Shown here: in pieces, positions 10,569 to 21,182 of the stretch
How positions within the stretch are numbered: the first letter of the stretch is position 1
How the letters are laid out: each line of letters opens with the position of its first letter
Assembly: GCA_947311845.1 (NCBI GenBank)
Contig: CAMZMU010000027.1
Span: forward strand, 77,104,825-77,168,824
Source of the DNA: Poa pratensis
Taxonomy: Eukaryota > Streptophyta > Magnoliopsida > Poales > Poaceae
Length of the DNA: 64,000 nucleotides
Direction of reading: 5' to 3'
Made by a program: the position numbers and the translations under genes
The notes under the pieces: model-generated
What the model was told of the DNA's origin: nothing
The model's database searches: none
Seen by the model: the letters and a program-made list of their open reading frames with translations, nothing else

Positions 10569-11981
10569 TCGGGCACCCACTTACATGCGGGCCCCGCACT
10601 GGTCTCCACTCATCCTCTTCGATCCAAAATTGAAACTGCTGTAACTCGTGCGCCGGCCAGACCCCGACCCCCAACTCGCCGCCAACTCGCCGCCGCCGGA
10701 ACCACGCCACGCTCGATCCGCCCCGCCGCCCAGGACCCTCCACCGCCACCCGCAGCGGCCGCCGCCCACCACGCGGTCGTGCTCGACAAGCTTTGGCTCT
10801 GCTTCCCGCCTCGGTCAGCCCCTGCCCCTCCCCTCTACAACACCGCCGTCACCTCCCCTCCCCTCGCCGTCGAGCCGCCCTGGGACCTTCCACGAGCCAT
10901 CGACGACCTCCACTCGCTATCCTCGCCGAGGTACTGCCCCTCTCTCCCTCCCCTCCCTCTCTTGCCATGGTTGCACATTAGGTGCTTGATGAAATGCCCA
11001 TGAAACTTTCTGGGTTTTTTGTTGCTCATTGGATGCTAAATGTTGTTGCTAGTGCTAGTAATTGCATGGAGACCAAAAAATTAAAATTTTACATACCAAT
11101 TTTTAAAACAATTTCCTAAGTGTTGTTGCTAGTGCTAGTAATTTAATTGCATGCTAGTGCTAGTAATTTTCCTAAGTGTTGTTGCTAGTGTTGTTGCTAG
11201 TGCTCATTGCATGCTGCAACTTGTCACTTCCTCATTCGAATTGCTTATGTGTTTAATTTCTTAATTAATCACATAAGAAGATGCATTCTTGTTATGCAAT
11301 TTTTAGATATGGTTGTGACATTATACTTTTCGGAGTTAGAGAATTTTTAGATAGGGTAGATCAAGTTCTATTCATGTGTTCTCCAACTTCTATAGTAGTT
11401 TTCAGATATGGTTGTCAAGGAATATAGCACAAGTGAAGTTAATTTATTCACAAGTTTTGACTTTTTTATGTACTATGCAGTTTGAAGAGGAGACCTCGAC
11501 GCTCTGTTTCGGAGCTCGTCGACAAGTGGTGAGAAATTATGGATGTGATGTGAATGGTGTTGATGGATATATATGTGTCCATGACCATCGTGTCGTGGAG
11601 ATGCCGGTCGGCGGAGATGCCGGTCGAATATGTGGATATTTTTTGCCGTGGTTGTTTGTGCTCCGACCATCGTGTCGTGGAGATGCCGGCCGGAGATGTG
11701 CATTTTTTTGTGAAATGCTTGTGCAGGTACCCCGTGAGGCCCTTGAGATTGCCGGAACGTCGATTAACTTCCGTTCCGGCAAATTCAGGTACTCCATAAG
11801 TCCTATTTTTAGGAAAGGTCATGCCAAAAAAATTCGTGAAATTTAGCATGACTTTGCTAAAAATAGGATATATGGGTATTGCGGCTAATGCATGGGCCGA
11901 GTTATCTTAGTACTAAATTAAGTGATGCTTTTGTTATATTTGTTGTACTAACATTTGGCCTCTTTTTAATGTAGTGCAAAC
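10569..11981 (+). other. Leader and intron region of the second CACTA-2 gene
   Basis: 10610-10930 is GC-rich (Pro/Ala/Arg in all frames) and ends at CGCCGAGGTACTGCCCC, a plausible 5' exon with a donor. 11000-11460 is AT-rich and intron-like, with the motif GTTGTTGCTAGTGCTAGTAATT repeated in degenerate form between 11040 and 11200. A strong hairpin lies at 11801-11868. No coding segment is recognised before the ATG at 11982. Confidence 0.45.
11801..11868. repeat. Near-perfect 68-base inverted repeat
   Basis: The arm 11801-11824 (TCCTATTTTTAGGAAAGG then TCATGC) pairs with 11846-11868 (GCATGACTTTGC then TAAAAATAGGA) with one mismatch and one bulge, leaving a 21-base loop. It sits in the leader of the second CACTA-2 gene. 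Confidence 0.75.
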
Positions 11982-13818
11982 ATGTCCTCCAAGGCCGGCC
12001 CTTCTGGGAAGCACATGAGCGTCAAAGAACAAGCTAGAGAAAAGAACATGTCTTTCTGGGAAGTGAACCCGGAGATGGAGGATGCGGAGGCCGCCGAACT
12101 GGCTCGTGACGGCGATGGTGACTTTCTGTTAGAGATGGAGGATGCGGAGGACACCGACGGAGATGGGGACGCAACCACCACCACCGAGGGCGGCGACCAC
12201 ACGGATGTCGGGGGTGGCCTTCACCGACACGCCTCCGGATGCCGGCGATCATCAAGCTCAACCGGGTAACATTTTCAGCCCTAACACACTGCATGAAACA
12301 GTTAAAGCGGGGTTCACTGCACCCCCACAATCCCTAGAGATGAAGAAAAAGAAGAAGCAAAGGAAGAGAAAAGCATCCTCTGTGAGCCAGCTAGATCCTA
12401 AGATCCGGGGTCCTGAAGACATGATTCCACAAGGCTACCCCCGAGTTCATGAAGCTGGTAAACCTATCTTGTCCGGGGACTTGCTCCGCCTTGCAGAAGG
12501 ACCCATGATTACTTTGCAGAATCTTGTCTTGTATCTAGAGGAGACCCTTCTTAAAGAGGAGAACCTAGGTTACCCGGTGTTCGCGGTCAAGGTGCCAAAA
12601 GAGTTGGTGGACTTCGTCCAGGAAGACCCGCGGATGTGTTCTTCATAGCGTACGAGGACATCTTCAACTTGTTCCACTCCAAACGGCTGGACTATAACAT
12701 GGTCCGCCTATATGCGCTCGATGCGGCGATGAAGATCAGGAGAGATGATACCCCATACGTCGCGATAGTGGATCCCTACTACATGCGCGACAGCCATCTG
12801 GTGGAAGGATCAACGACACGGGAAATGGCCAAGGAGTACCTCGTTAGGGTCTTCCTGGCCAACAAGAAGAAGAACGCCCTTCTTCTACCTTACTTTTTCG
12901 AGTAAGTACACATCCGCTCGCCACTGTCCTATCTTATGCCTTCTTGTACATTTCTTCCATCGCTGATCCTTTGTCCAACATTCTGCTTCGATTGTGTTGA
13001 GCAGGGACAAGTACTGCGCACTCATCTGCGTATCCCCGAGGTGGTCCGTTGCCACTTATTTGGACTCGGGGAATAAATCCGGCCAGCCGAGATCATACAA
13101 CAGATTAAAGGGTGTTCTTGATGACGCTCTCGAGGCCTATGCCAAAAAGGGCGGCCCCTTCCATAAGCAGTCGGAATTTTTCACAGAGGACCACACACAA
13201 GTTCTTACATGGGATCCAATTCCATTGCATCAAGCAACTGGATGGCAGCGTGACGGAGGCCAACTACGCCCTCCATCACCTTAAAGCGATTGTCCGGGAT
13301 TGCGAGAAAACGAAGATTGCATCTAATCTCGCAGAATACACCAAAATGGCGGATGCTCTCACCGATGCTGATTATAGACAAGACTTCCATCGCATCCCAC
13401 TGCAGTTAACAACGATCATCCTCGACGATGTCATTCACGCCTCAGGGTCCTTCCACTTCCGCATGGGTAGGATGTATTATAAAAGATAGCCTTGCTAAGC
13501 ATTACTAGCTAGTGTGTACTTTTTTGTAGAAGTGCATGTGTAGGGTTATATATTATATATATGCTATGCTATGAAACCCAAATAGGATAGCCATATGATT
13601 TCCAATCATGACAATTGATTGATCGTCTTGCCTCTCTACTTAGATGAACAAATTATACTATATGTATATCACTAATCAATATATATCCCAATCCATCTTC
13701 AGCGTTGTCTCAGAAGGAGATGGAAGAACGACTAGCGGCGCAGAATGACACCAGGGAGTGGAGGACGAGAGGGGGCATTCTACCGTTCCCGGGGCCGCTC
13801 AAGAAGAGGAAGCCATGA
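11982..13818 (+). pseudogene. CACTA-2 second gene: Ulp1/C48 peptidase-like transposon protein
   Basis: An acidic and then Lys-rich N-terminus (SLEMKKKKKQRKRK) is followed by a conserved block (YEDIFNLFHSKRLDYNMVRL, PYVAIVDPYYM) seen in Ulp1-like proteins of grass CACTA elements. A canonical intron at 12902-13004 (GTAAGT...GCAG) splits a Glu codon and rejoins to EDKYCALICVSPRWSVATYL in frame. A second intron at 13467-13702 (GTAGGA...TTCAG) rejoins MA|LSQKEMEERLAAQNDTREW in frame. The stop is TGA at 13816-13818. Frameshifts near 12215, 12630 and 13205 break it. The usual C48 catalytic His/Asp/Cys set is not evident. Its role in transposition is not known. Confidence 0.6.
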
Positions 13819-14160
13819 TCATGCATGCTCCCGCGCGCTCTTGCTCACCATCATCGCCGATGTGTACTACATTTGATCATAGTTAGGCGGCGAACACTTG
13901 ATTTGTAATGTATAGTGTGAAATGATGAACTTTTGTTTGTATCACATGACTAATTGTATAAACATTCGATCGGCACTTTTATGACTATGTATATATGTAT
14001 CTCGATCGGGCACTAAATAATATATGTGATGACATATTGATTAATGTGTTTGTCTGTTTATATACCTGTCAAATATACATGTATTTCTGTATAAACATGT
14101 ATAAATCCTGTATATATCTGTATTTGTACAGCAAACTGAATAAATACATGTATTTCTGTT
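13819..14160. other. AT-rich 3' region of CACTA-2
   Basis: No coding sequence is seen. The stretch holds repeated TATATGTAT and ATACATGTATTTCTGT motifs and leads into the right subterminal array. It is the probable 3' untranslated region of the second gene. Confidence 0.4.
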
Positions 14161-14167
14161 TCATATT

Positions 14168-14427
14168 TCTGTGGTGCACGCTTTTTTTTGTGGCGCACCA
14201 AGAAACAATGCGCCACAGAATTCCTCTGCATAGGGTGCTGCCGAGGTATTTCTGTGGCGCACCACACTAGGTGCGTCACAGAAAGTTGGATTTTCTGTGA
14301 CGCACGCCCTGGGTGCGCCACAGAAATATTTTTTGTGGCGAGAATTCTGTGGCGCACCCAGCAAACCTGGGGGTGCGTCACAGAATCCCAATTTGGTGCG
14401 CCACAGATAGGCCTTTCTGTGGTAGTG
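14168..14427. repeat. CACTA-2 right subterminal array
   Basis: About nine copies of TTCTGTGGCGCAC or TTCTGTGACGCAC and reverse complements form hairpin-able pairs, ending in GCCTTTCTGTGGTAGTG at 14427. They mirror the left array. Confidence 0.9.
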
Positions 14428-14905
14428 GCATATGATCGGGCTGATTGGTCGTTCTTGAGGCAAGTGATGCAAAAGTTGGGTTTCTCTCACGGTTCGTTGA
14501 TTTGATAATGACGTGTGTAACGTCGGTGAGATATTCTGTAAAATTTAATGGAACCCTCTTGGATTCATTTGCACCGTCACGCGGGCTACGACAAGGTGAC
14601 CCTTTATCCCCGTTCTTATTCCTGTTTGTTGCTGACGGTCTATCAGCTCTCCTAAATAAAGGAATTGATGAGAATCTGATATCTCCAATCAAAGTGTGCC
14701 GGCGTGCACCCGGGATGTCGCATTTATTATTTACTGATGATACATTATTGTTCTTCAAAGCAACGGATGATCAGGCTGCTTTTGTGAAGCAGGCTCTAGA
14801 CATTTATGCCTCCTCTACCGGCCAACTTATAAATCCATCTAAATGTTCTTTGCTTTTTGGTGATTCTTGTGTTGCTGCGTCACAAGAGAGGATTCGATCA
14901 GTCTA
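14428..14905 (+). pseudogene. LINE reverse transcriptase, palm part
   Basis: The frame starts with YDRADWSFLRQVMQKLGF, directly continuing LDLSKA before CACTA-2. A frameshift follows near 14500, after which the 14445 frame reads FVDLIMTCVTSVRYSV, SRGLRQGDPLSPFLF and HLLFTDDTLLFF. The last is the catalytic (Y/F)xDD box, here FTDD. Further on is the GQLINPSKC block. These are standard LINE RT motifs in the right order. The frame ends near 14905. Confidence 0.9.
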
Positions 14906-15735
14906 GTTTTTGATGAGAAATATTTGGGTCTCCCAACACCTGATGGTCGTTTGTCGAGAGGAAAACTTCAAAACCTCCAAGCTCAGTTAACCAAGAGGCT
15001 GTTAATGTGGGGAGATGGCCATCTAGCTCAGGCCGGAAGGGAAGTTTTTATCAAAGCAGTAGCTCAAGCCTTGCCAACATACATAATGGGTGTGTTTAAG
15101 TTACCTTTTTCGGTATGTGATGATTTAACAAAGTTAGTGAGGAACTTTTATTAGGGGGCTAAGGATGGAAAGAAGAGAACTCATTGGCGTTCTTGGGAGA
15201 AAATGCAACGGCCAAAGAAGCAAGGCGGCCTCGGTTTTCGTGATTTCCGTGTCTTTAATCAAGCACTTCTAGCTCGGCAAGCCTGGAGGTTAATTATGAA
15301 GCCAGATAGCCTTTGTGCCCGGTGCTTAAAGCTAAGTATTACCCGAATGGGAGGTTGGAGGACACAGTTTTTACAGGGAATGCATCATCTACCTGGCAGG
15401 CAATCTCGCATGGCCTCGATCTGTTGAAGAAGGGCCTTGTATGTCGAGTAGGAAACGGACAGAGTATCCGTATTTGGAGAGACCCCTTGATCCCTACACC
15501 GAGCTCTTATGGACCAATTTCACCAAAGAGAAGATTTCGGCTTCGGTTTGTTTCAGAGTTGATTGATCAGTTTGGGGCTTGGAGATTGGATCTGTTGAAC
15601 CAATATTTTGTGCCAGCGGACATTGCTGAAATTATGAAAATCACACCGTCTGCAAGACTAGATGTTGATCAGCTTGCTTGGGCTCGGTTAAACATGGGAC
15701 TTTTACAGTTCGGACTGCATATAATTTGGCAATGA
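14906..15735 (+). pseudogene. LINE ORF2 connection region
   Basis: Frames in series give [69 protein letters not shown] and VGNGQSIRIWRDPLIP, all typical of plant LINE ORF2 between RT and RNase H. TAG at 15152-15154 (after RNFY) stands where relatives have Trp, a G-to-A change. Frameshifts occur near 14900, 15330 and 15690. Confidence 0.85.
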
Positions 15736-16060
15736 ATGAATTTTGGGGTGCATCATCTGAATCTTCTAGTTCAGCGCCTGATGGGATGCGTAAAATTTGG
15801 GACCTCATATGGAAATCTTCAGTCCCACCAAAGGTCCAGCATTTTGCCTGGCGCCTTGCTACAGATTCTCTGCCAACATGGAAGAATAAGCATATTCGTA
15901 CACTTGAACTAACTGATCAGTGTCCTGTGTGTGGCATGGAGTCGGAGGACAATTTTCATCCGTTTTTCAGGTGTACGATGGCCACACAGCTCTGGAAATT
16001 CATATCTGAAAGTGGCAGCTACCTAGATTGGAGTCCATCTTGAACACAGGGACAGATTGG
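15678..16060 (+). pseudogene. LINE zf-RVT zinc-binding domain
   Basis: The frame contains IWKSSVPPKVQHFAWRLATD, LPTWKNKHI, CPVCGMESEDNFHPFFRC and QLW, the zf-RVT signature (Cys-x2-Cys ... His-x4-Cys). It follows the RT connection region and precedes RNase H, the normal order for this LINE class. The frame is lost near 16040. Confidence 0.88.
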
Positions 16061-16349
16061 CTCCTTAACTTACTTTGCAGTCTGCCTATTGGAATGATCT
16101 GCAAAGTCTTAATGACACTCTGGAGAATTTGGCACATACGAAATGAAATTGTTCATGAAAAAACGCCCCCACCTTTGGGAGTGTCCAGGCTTTTCCTATT
16201 GAGCTATTTGGAATCCTTGTTTCAGATTAAACATCATTCCTGTGAGGACATTGTCAAAGGAAAGTTTATATTGGATCCATAGGAGAAGCAATTGCATTCT
16301 ATCACTATACTTACTTCAAATGTGAGTGCTTGCTGGACACCACCACCTG

Positions 16350-16743
16350 AAGGTTGGTAAAAACTTAACACAGATGGATCTTTTGGCCTATATAGGGATG
16401 CTGGAGCTGGGAGTATTGTCCGTGATCACAAGGGTGATATTATCCTGTCATCTTGCCGGGAGCTGATTTCTTGCAGAGACGCTCTTGATGCTAAAAGCGA
16501 TATTGGAAGGCATTTCGCTGGCGTTAAATTGGTGCAATCAACCATTGATGATTGAAGTGAACTGTTTGGAGATGGTCAAGATTTTAAATAATAAAGAGAT
16601 TGATCCATCTGTTTATTCGACGACCATAGAGGAGATTAAAACTTTGATGAAGGTTAGACAGACTTATATTACACATATTAAGAGATGTCAGAACATTAGT
16701 AGTCATTTTATGGCTAATTATGCTAGAACTAATGCTCATCCTA
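16350..16743 (+). pseudogene. LINE RNase H domain
   Basis: It starts at KLNTDGSFGLYRDAGAGSIV (the first Asp of the RNase H active site), continues as RDHKGDIILSSC and, after a frameshift near 16493, as LKAILEGISLALNWC (with the Glu region) and FMANYARTNAHP. A stop precedes KLNTDG. The frame is cut at 16743 by Helitron-1 and its last codons lie at 18336-18405. Confidence 0.85.
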
Positions 16744-18335
16744 TCCTACTATATATAAAGGACGGCAGATTCCGCTGCCTGTCATTCGTCCACGTCACCC
16801 CTATTTTCTGACCGTCCGATCTACCCAACCGACGTCCCAGAATCACCCCGAGCTGCTACAGTAACGGGAATTACTGTAGCAGCCGATTTTCTGCCAATCA
16901 GGCGTCGACACGCGTCCCGGTCACCGGACGGTCGCGCCGGTGCCAGCCGGTCACCGCGGCTTTTTTACGAAAACGTCTCTCGCAAATCGAACCGTTGCCC
17001 CGCAGTCCACAATTTAACGCAGCGAGGGACCTGTTTGCAATTTCTCCGAAGCTCGCACGGTTTTTTGCAAAAACGCCAGCAAATCCCCCTTCTCCTTCCT
17101 CTGCTCTCCCGCGACCTGGAGATCGCCGCCGCCGCGCGCCGCCGCCGCTCTGCGCCTCCCCGCTCGAATCCGAGCAGACGAAGACCTCCGCCGCCTCTCC
17201 CGCTTCAATTTCACCGGAGGAATAAGCCTGGGACGGCCGGAGACGCCGACGAGCCGTCGCGTTTCGCCGCCGCCGTGCTCGGCAACCACCGCCGCGGGAT
17301 CGCTCGCCGCCGGCGATTCCGGCCACTATTTGGCACGTCGCGCCGCCCATTCGAGTCCCCTCCTTCTCCTCCGCCGAATCCCTCCCATCTCGGGCGCGCG
17401 CGCGTCCGCCGCCGCGCCGCGCGAGCTCGGCGGTGCCGCGGCATCGCCGGCCATTCTGCCGCCGCTGACGTCGAGGGCTGACGTCAGCGCGGAGCGGCTG
17501 ACATGCGGGTCCCGCCTGTAAGATTTTCCGAAATTTCAGAAAAAGAAATAAAATTCAAATAAACCATAACTTTTGACATACAACTCAGAAAAATACAAAA
17601 AAAATATCAAAATTTACAAAAAAAAATATGTCTTCACAACAAACGCATCCTCATGCATGTTTAAACAACTTTTAAAAAAATTAATTACAACACATATTAT
17701 AGCTTTCCATATCAATTACATGGCTTATATAAAATCATCTCGAATACTCGGATACTCACGGATCAACAAATTCTAATTCAATAAAAAACAATTACCATAA
17801 CTAATATAACTTCTTAGAACAACCCATTGTTGCTTTTAAATTACTACATAAAATAATTATTACCAAAAAATATATAGTTTTCCGTACATTAAATAAGAAG
17901 CTCACGGTAAAAAAATATTCCAAACTGCCAAAAAAACAGGAAAAAATTACAAAATTTACAAAAAAATATTTATTTACAACCAACACATTTACATGCATGT
18001 TCCTACAATTGAAAATAATAATGGCAAGAACTGATACAGCTTTATATATCATTATTCAAAAAAGTACAGACAGAAAATCAAATTTCCCAAAAAAAAAAAC
18101 CAGACAACACATCTCCGCACATATTCTAACAATTCCAAAATAAATAATTACAACATATTTTGCATTCTTCTTAACAATGGAATCGTTTGTCTTCAAAACA
18201 AAAGCAATGTTCCAATTTACAAATAAGGAATCCATTTGTACTAAAAGAAATCACAAAATATTTGGAGTATTTCAGCAAAAAAAAAATAAGAAAAACTTTC
18301 CACAGACGCGGCGAAGTCCGCGCTTACTCCCCTAG
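16744..18335 (+). mobile_element. Helitron-1, non-autonomous, inserted in the LINE
   Basis: The 5' end is TCCTACTATATATAAAGG at 16744 after host A. The 3' end is the hairpin CGCGG-cgaagt-CCGCG at 18307-18322, a 9-base spacer and CTAG at 18332-18335, before host T. This is the A|TC...CTRR|T structure of Helitrons. Removing it rejoins LINE sequence to a terminal block (VVWLAW, AEIVE) and poly(A). The first 750 bases are GC-rich without a recognisable protein, and the rest is AT-rich. No Rep/helicase is encoded, so it depends on an autonomous partner. Confidence 0.88.
16852..16883. repeat. Perfect 13-bp inverted repeat in Helitron-1
   Basis: GCTGCTACAGTAA at 16852-16864 faces its exact complement at 16871-16883 across the loop CGGGAA. 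It sits about 110 bases inside the Helitron 5' end. Confidence 0.85.
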
Positions 18336-18419
18336 TACGGTAGTATGGCTCGCCTGGGTTTACTGAGCATATGTCGCCGAGATTGTGGAGTAATACAAGT
18401 CTATTTCGCAAAAAAAAAA
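18336..18419 (+). other. LINE 3' end and poly(A)
   Basis: In one frame the segment reads VVWLAWVY, a stop, AYVAEIVE, a stop, then YKSISQ, the decayed C-terminus normally found after the RNase H domain. A10 follows at 18410-18419. This fixes the LINE 3' end and proves the Helitron insertion point. Confidence 0.82.
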
Positions 18420-19262
18420 CTAATTCACGTACAGGAACGGGAGAAAGTTCTAGGACTTGGGATGTTGTCGTGATGGTGGGGATTGTCAGGCTTGGCAACT
18501 GGATTAGACGTCAAAAGGTTGACGGGTCGGGTTCTTGAGCTCGGGTCTCACGGTGGGTTTCGGGTGCGCAGGGGGCGGTTTCGAGTCCGGCGGCAGGAGC
18601 CAAGAGAGGAGGAGCACTGGCCTGAAAAGATAAAGTGTACAGTGCTCCTGATTCTGGACGTGGAGCAAGAGCAATACATCAGGTTTGACCGTGCGGCATA
18701 GAAGAGCACGATGGTAGTGGAAGCCGTGTAGCCTGTTGCACGTAAGAAGAAGACAGAACTTGTTCAAAAAAACTTGTTTCAAAAAAAAAGATAGAGATGA
18801 ATAAAAGCAAATTATAATGTCGTGCTGCTACCTCGATTAGGTTTAGTATTTTTATCTAGGTATAAGAGACCCTGTAAAAACGGAATTGGAAACCGCATTT
18901 TCAGTTTCAACCAAAAAAACAATTTCAACCGAAAATGATTCTACGATAACGCGATGGTCCAGATAACGCGATGGTCCAGGTAGAATAGATGTTGTAAAAC
19001 CATACTGAATTTTCTTCATTTTATTCTCGACGAGTCTATCTCTTACGGAAAAAACTGAACATCGTCGAACGAAACGCTCCGGCTCCCACCCCAGGAGACT
19101 CGAACATGCTACAATTTCGCACAAAATCGGTCGGAATGGGAATCAAAGATTGATGCTGGAATTGAGTCTCCTCGTCGTGGAATCGAGCTCGAGTGTTGCG
19201 AATCGGTAGTTGTGGTCAAGAACTGAGGCGTCACAATGGTCGTGGCAGCTACTAGTGCTTGG
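18420..19262. other. Unassigned DNA with a 17-bp tandem duplication
   Basis: No gene is supported. GATAACGCGATGGTCCA is tandemly duplicated at 18945-18961 and 18962-18978. A frame at 18483-18701 has no recognisable domain. The stretch may be a decayed flank of the PWWP copy to its right. Confidence 0.4.
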
Positions 19263-19450
19263 GCAGCAGCGTCGTGCCGCTCATCAACGATCTTAGCAGC
19301 CGTCGCGCCTTCCTTTCGGCGTCAAGTACGAAGTCCTTATAAGAAAGCGAGGGAGGCCACCTTGGCTAGGGATAAGGGAGCTCTGCTCTATGGAGAAGCG
19401 GACATAGGGGTTTGGTTGGGGTTTAGGAGGAGGCAATGGGAGAGTAGTAC
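19263..19450 (-). pseudogene. PWWP-gene remnant A: 5' untranslated region plus first codons
   Basis: On the minus strand 19322-19263 aligns with the start of PWWP gene 2: GCCGAAAGGAAGGCGCGACG against GCCGGAGGAAGGCGCTGCGG, followed by the equivalents of AKNVDER with stops. 19450-19330 matches its 5' leader, including AACCCCAACCAAACCCC and CCTCCCTCGCTTTC followed by TAAGGAC, the old donor of the leader intron. Most of that intron and everything beyond the first 20 codons is gone. The homology is inferred by eye from aligned stretches. Confidence 0.7.
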
Positions 19451-19861
19451 TAGAGTCTATCCAAATGCATTTTGTGTGAGCGGTGAATTAGTAGCCAAAT
19501 GAGTAAAATTTTGTGCATCTTTTCAGACAATTTTATTCTTTTCTGTGTTTGAGAGAAAAAAATGTTTCCTTTTTTTGGGGCACTGTCCGGATCTTTTAAT
19601 TATTGTCCGAGTTTATTACTAGTTGGCAGAGATGACATCTATTTGAGTTTGTGTGAAAACAAAAATATAGCTTCTTTTTTTTGTCAAAAATTACGTGCAT
19701 AAGAATCTAATTGAGAAGGTGCATTGTATTGTTAAAAATTTCGGTCCATAATAAGTTAATACCGAATTTAACCAGTAGACCAGATCTGTACGTACTAGGC
19801 GAAATACTACTACACGATCAGACCGTTTTGGGGGTTCAGGTAATTAAAATTCGATCAGGGC

Positions 19862-20130
19862 TATGCTGCAAATCATACCGGGAGGCAGCATTGGGATGCC
19901 CAGCAAAAAGATGGGAAGAAGCCAGAAGAAGGGTGAAATCCGTTGGCAAAAAGAAGGGGAAGCCAGAAAGCAGAAGCATGGTGGTGGTAGAAACAGCCTT
20001 GCCGGCTCTGAAGTCTGAACCCTTGTCTCCGCCTGTCGCGGCAGCAACCGCAGCTGGTCTGCTTACTGGTTGGAGTACTGTACGAAAAGATTGGGGCGTT
20101 CACGTTTCTTCGTTTGGTTCAGTGAATGCT
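19862..20130 (-). promoter_or_regulatory. Upstream module of remnant A
   Basis: This is one of several copies of a block of about 250 bases found 0.5-1.1 kb upstream of the PWWP genes and relics. Shared features are GGATGCCCAGCAAAAAGATG, a run coding VVETA on the plus strand, a GCAGCAACCGCAGCTGG segment, and GTACGAAAAGATT. The function is not known. Its position relative to each gene copy makes a promoter or enhancer role possible. Confidence 0.55.
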
Positions 20131-21182
20131 CATCGTTATCTCAACGAAGCTGGGGCTGTGGTACTTGTCTTCCGAACAAGGGCAGTACAAAACCACTCAA
20201 ATGCCATATTTATGCATAGTAGCATGTGTTGTTTTCAGCAAGTCCTAGAACAATAAATGAACAATGAAAGTCTCCTTATGGTCAAATACTAGCTAGTTTG
20301 AGTTTTTTCGCTGCTAACAAAATCTCCACCGTGCATAAAGATGGCTTTGCATCTCAATTATAAATGATAGTATTAGCATTAAGTGACTCATGACAGAAAT
20401 TCATCCCTGAACTGTGGAAATGGCGATGCTTAGTAAGAAGAAGAAGAAAAAAAAATCTAGTTTACTGCTTCGACTCATCAACACATACAAGAAGTAAAAC
20501 TGTATGATCTTCTTCAGAAAACCAATCTCTTTGATTCAATCAGCTTTGCCGTTACCTCTAGCCACTTGGCATTACTTGCTAGTTGCTACTGCTGTCTCAA
20601 CCCATGGGAGGGGGCGACGGGGACATGCTTTTCTTTCTCGTTTCTTGTACCCCAAAGCCGATGAGCTTTTGATCCCTGCCTCCCTGCACTGAAGAGGTTC
20701 AGATAACCTGCAGGCAGAGGTCTGCTTGACCCACCCACCCAATGAAGCTCCATTTGCTCTGCCCCTCACGTATCTTCTAGCAGGAGTTGTAGCTTGTCAG
20801 TTTGTGATTTGTTGCCACATCCACTGTACAAAGATCACCTACTTGTTCTGCATCTTTTTTAACCAAAAATGCACATGTTTGAATTTGATCTTTCTTTCTT
20901 GATGCAACGTTCAATCATGTAGCACAACACTGCTATAGTTCAAACGGTCATATTTTTCCTCGGAAATTACATACTCTAGCAAGCAGTCTACTCCAAACAC
21001 TCGAGGAGTACGTGAGAGTGAAAATTCTGTGATATCCAATGATAAATTCAGATGGATTTAGTGCCGGTTATTACATCATTAAAAACGAACACTGAATTAC
21101 AAGCCTCCATCATTTGGCACTAGAATAATCAAATACTGTACATACGAATTACTACAAACTTCAGTTCAGTTCTCATGAAATG
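20131..21182. other. Intergenic DNA, no feature recognised
   Basis: AT-rich to neutral DNA with scattered short frames and no domain. It lies between remnant A's upstream module and the 3' end of PWWP gene 1. Confidence 0.4.

Larger units (their letters stand above)
6041..14427 (+). mobile_element. CACTA-2: complete CACTA transposon with target duplication GCA
   Basis: The left end is CACTACTAGGAAAAGG (6041) and the right end, read on the minus strand from 14427, is CACTACCACAGAAAGG (12 of 16 identical). Both flanks carry GCA (6038-6040 and 14428-14430), the 3-bp target duplication typical of CACTA elements. Removing 8387 bases plus one GCA restores the LINE frame LDLSKA|YDRADW exactly. Subterminal arrays of TTCTGTGGCGCAC lie at both ends. 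Inside are a TNP2 transposase (plus strand, broken), an internal third array, a tRNA-like relic and a second multi-exon gene with a Ulp1-like product. It is complete in structure but not autonomous as read. Confidence 0.95.
5578..18419 (+). mobile_element. LINE (non-LTR retrotransposon), 5'-truncated, with two nested insertions
   Basis: The element is in three pieces: 5578-6040, 14428-16743 and 18336-18419. Read together they give reverse transcriptase from the finger region on, the long connection region, a zf-RVT zinc finger, an RNase H domain and a 10-base poly(A) at 18410-18419. The gaps are CACTA-2 and Helitron-1. The endonuclease and ORF1 are absent, so it is 5'-truncated or was cut by the CACTA-1 junction. 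The coding sequence carries several stops and frameshifts. A LINE target duplication could not be recognised. Confidence 0.88.

Noticed and set aside
16898..17521. A captured host gene inside Helitron-1
   Set aside because: GC-rich frames on both strands without any recognisable domain or splice pattern; it cannot be supported from sequence alone.
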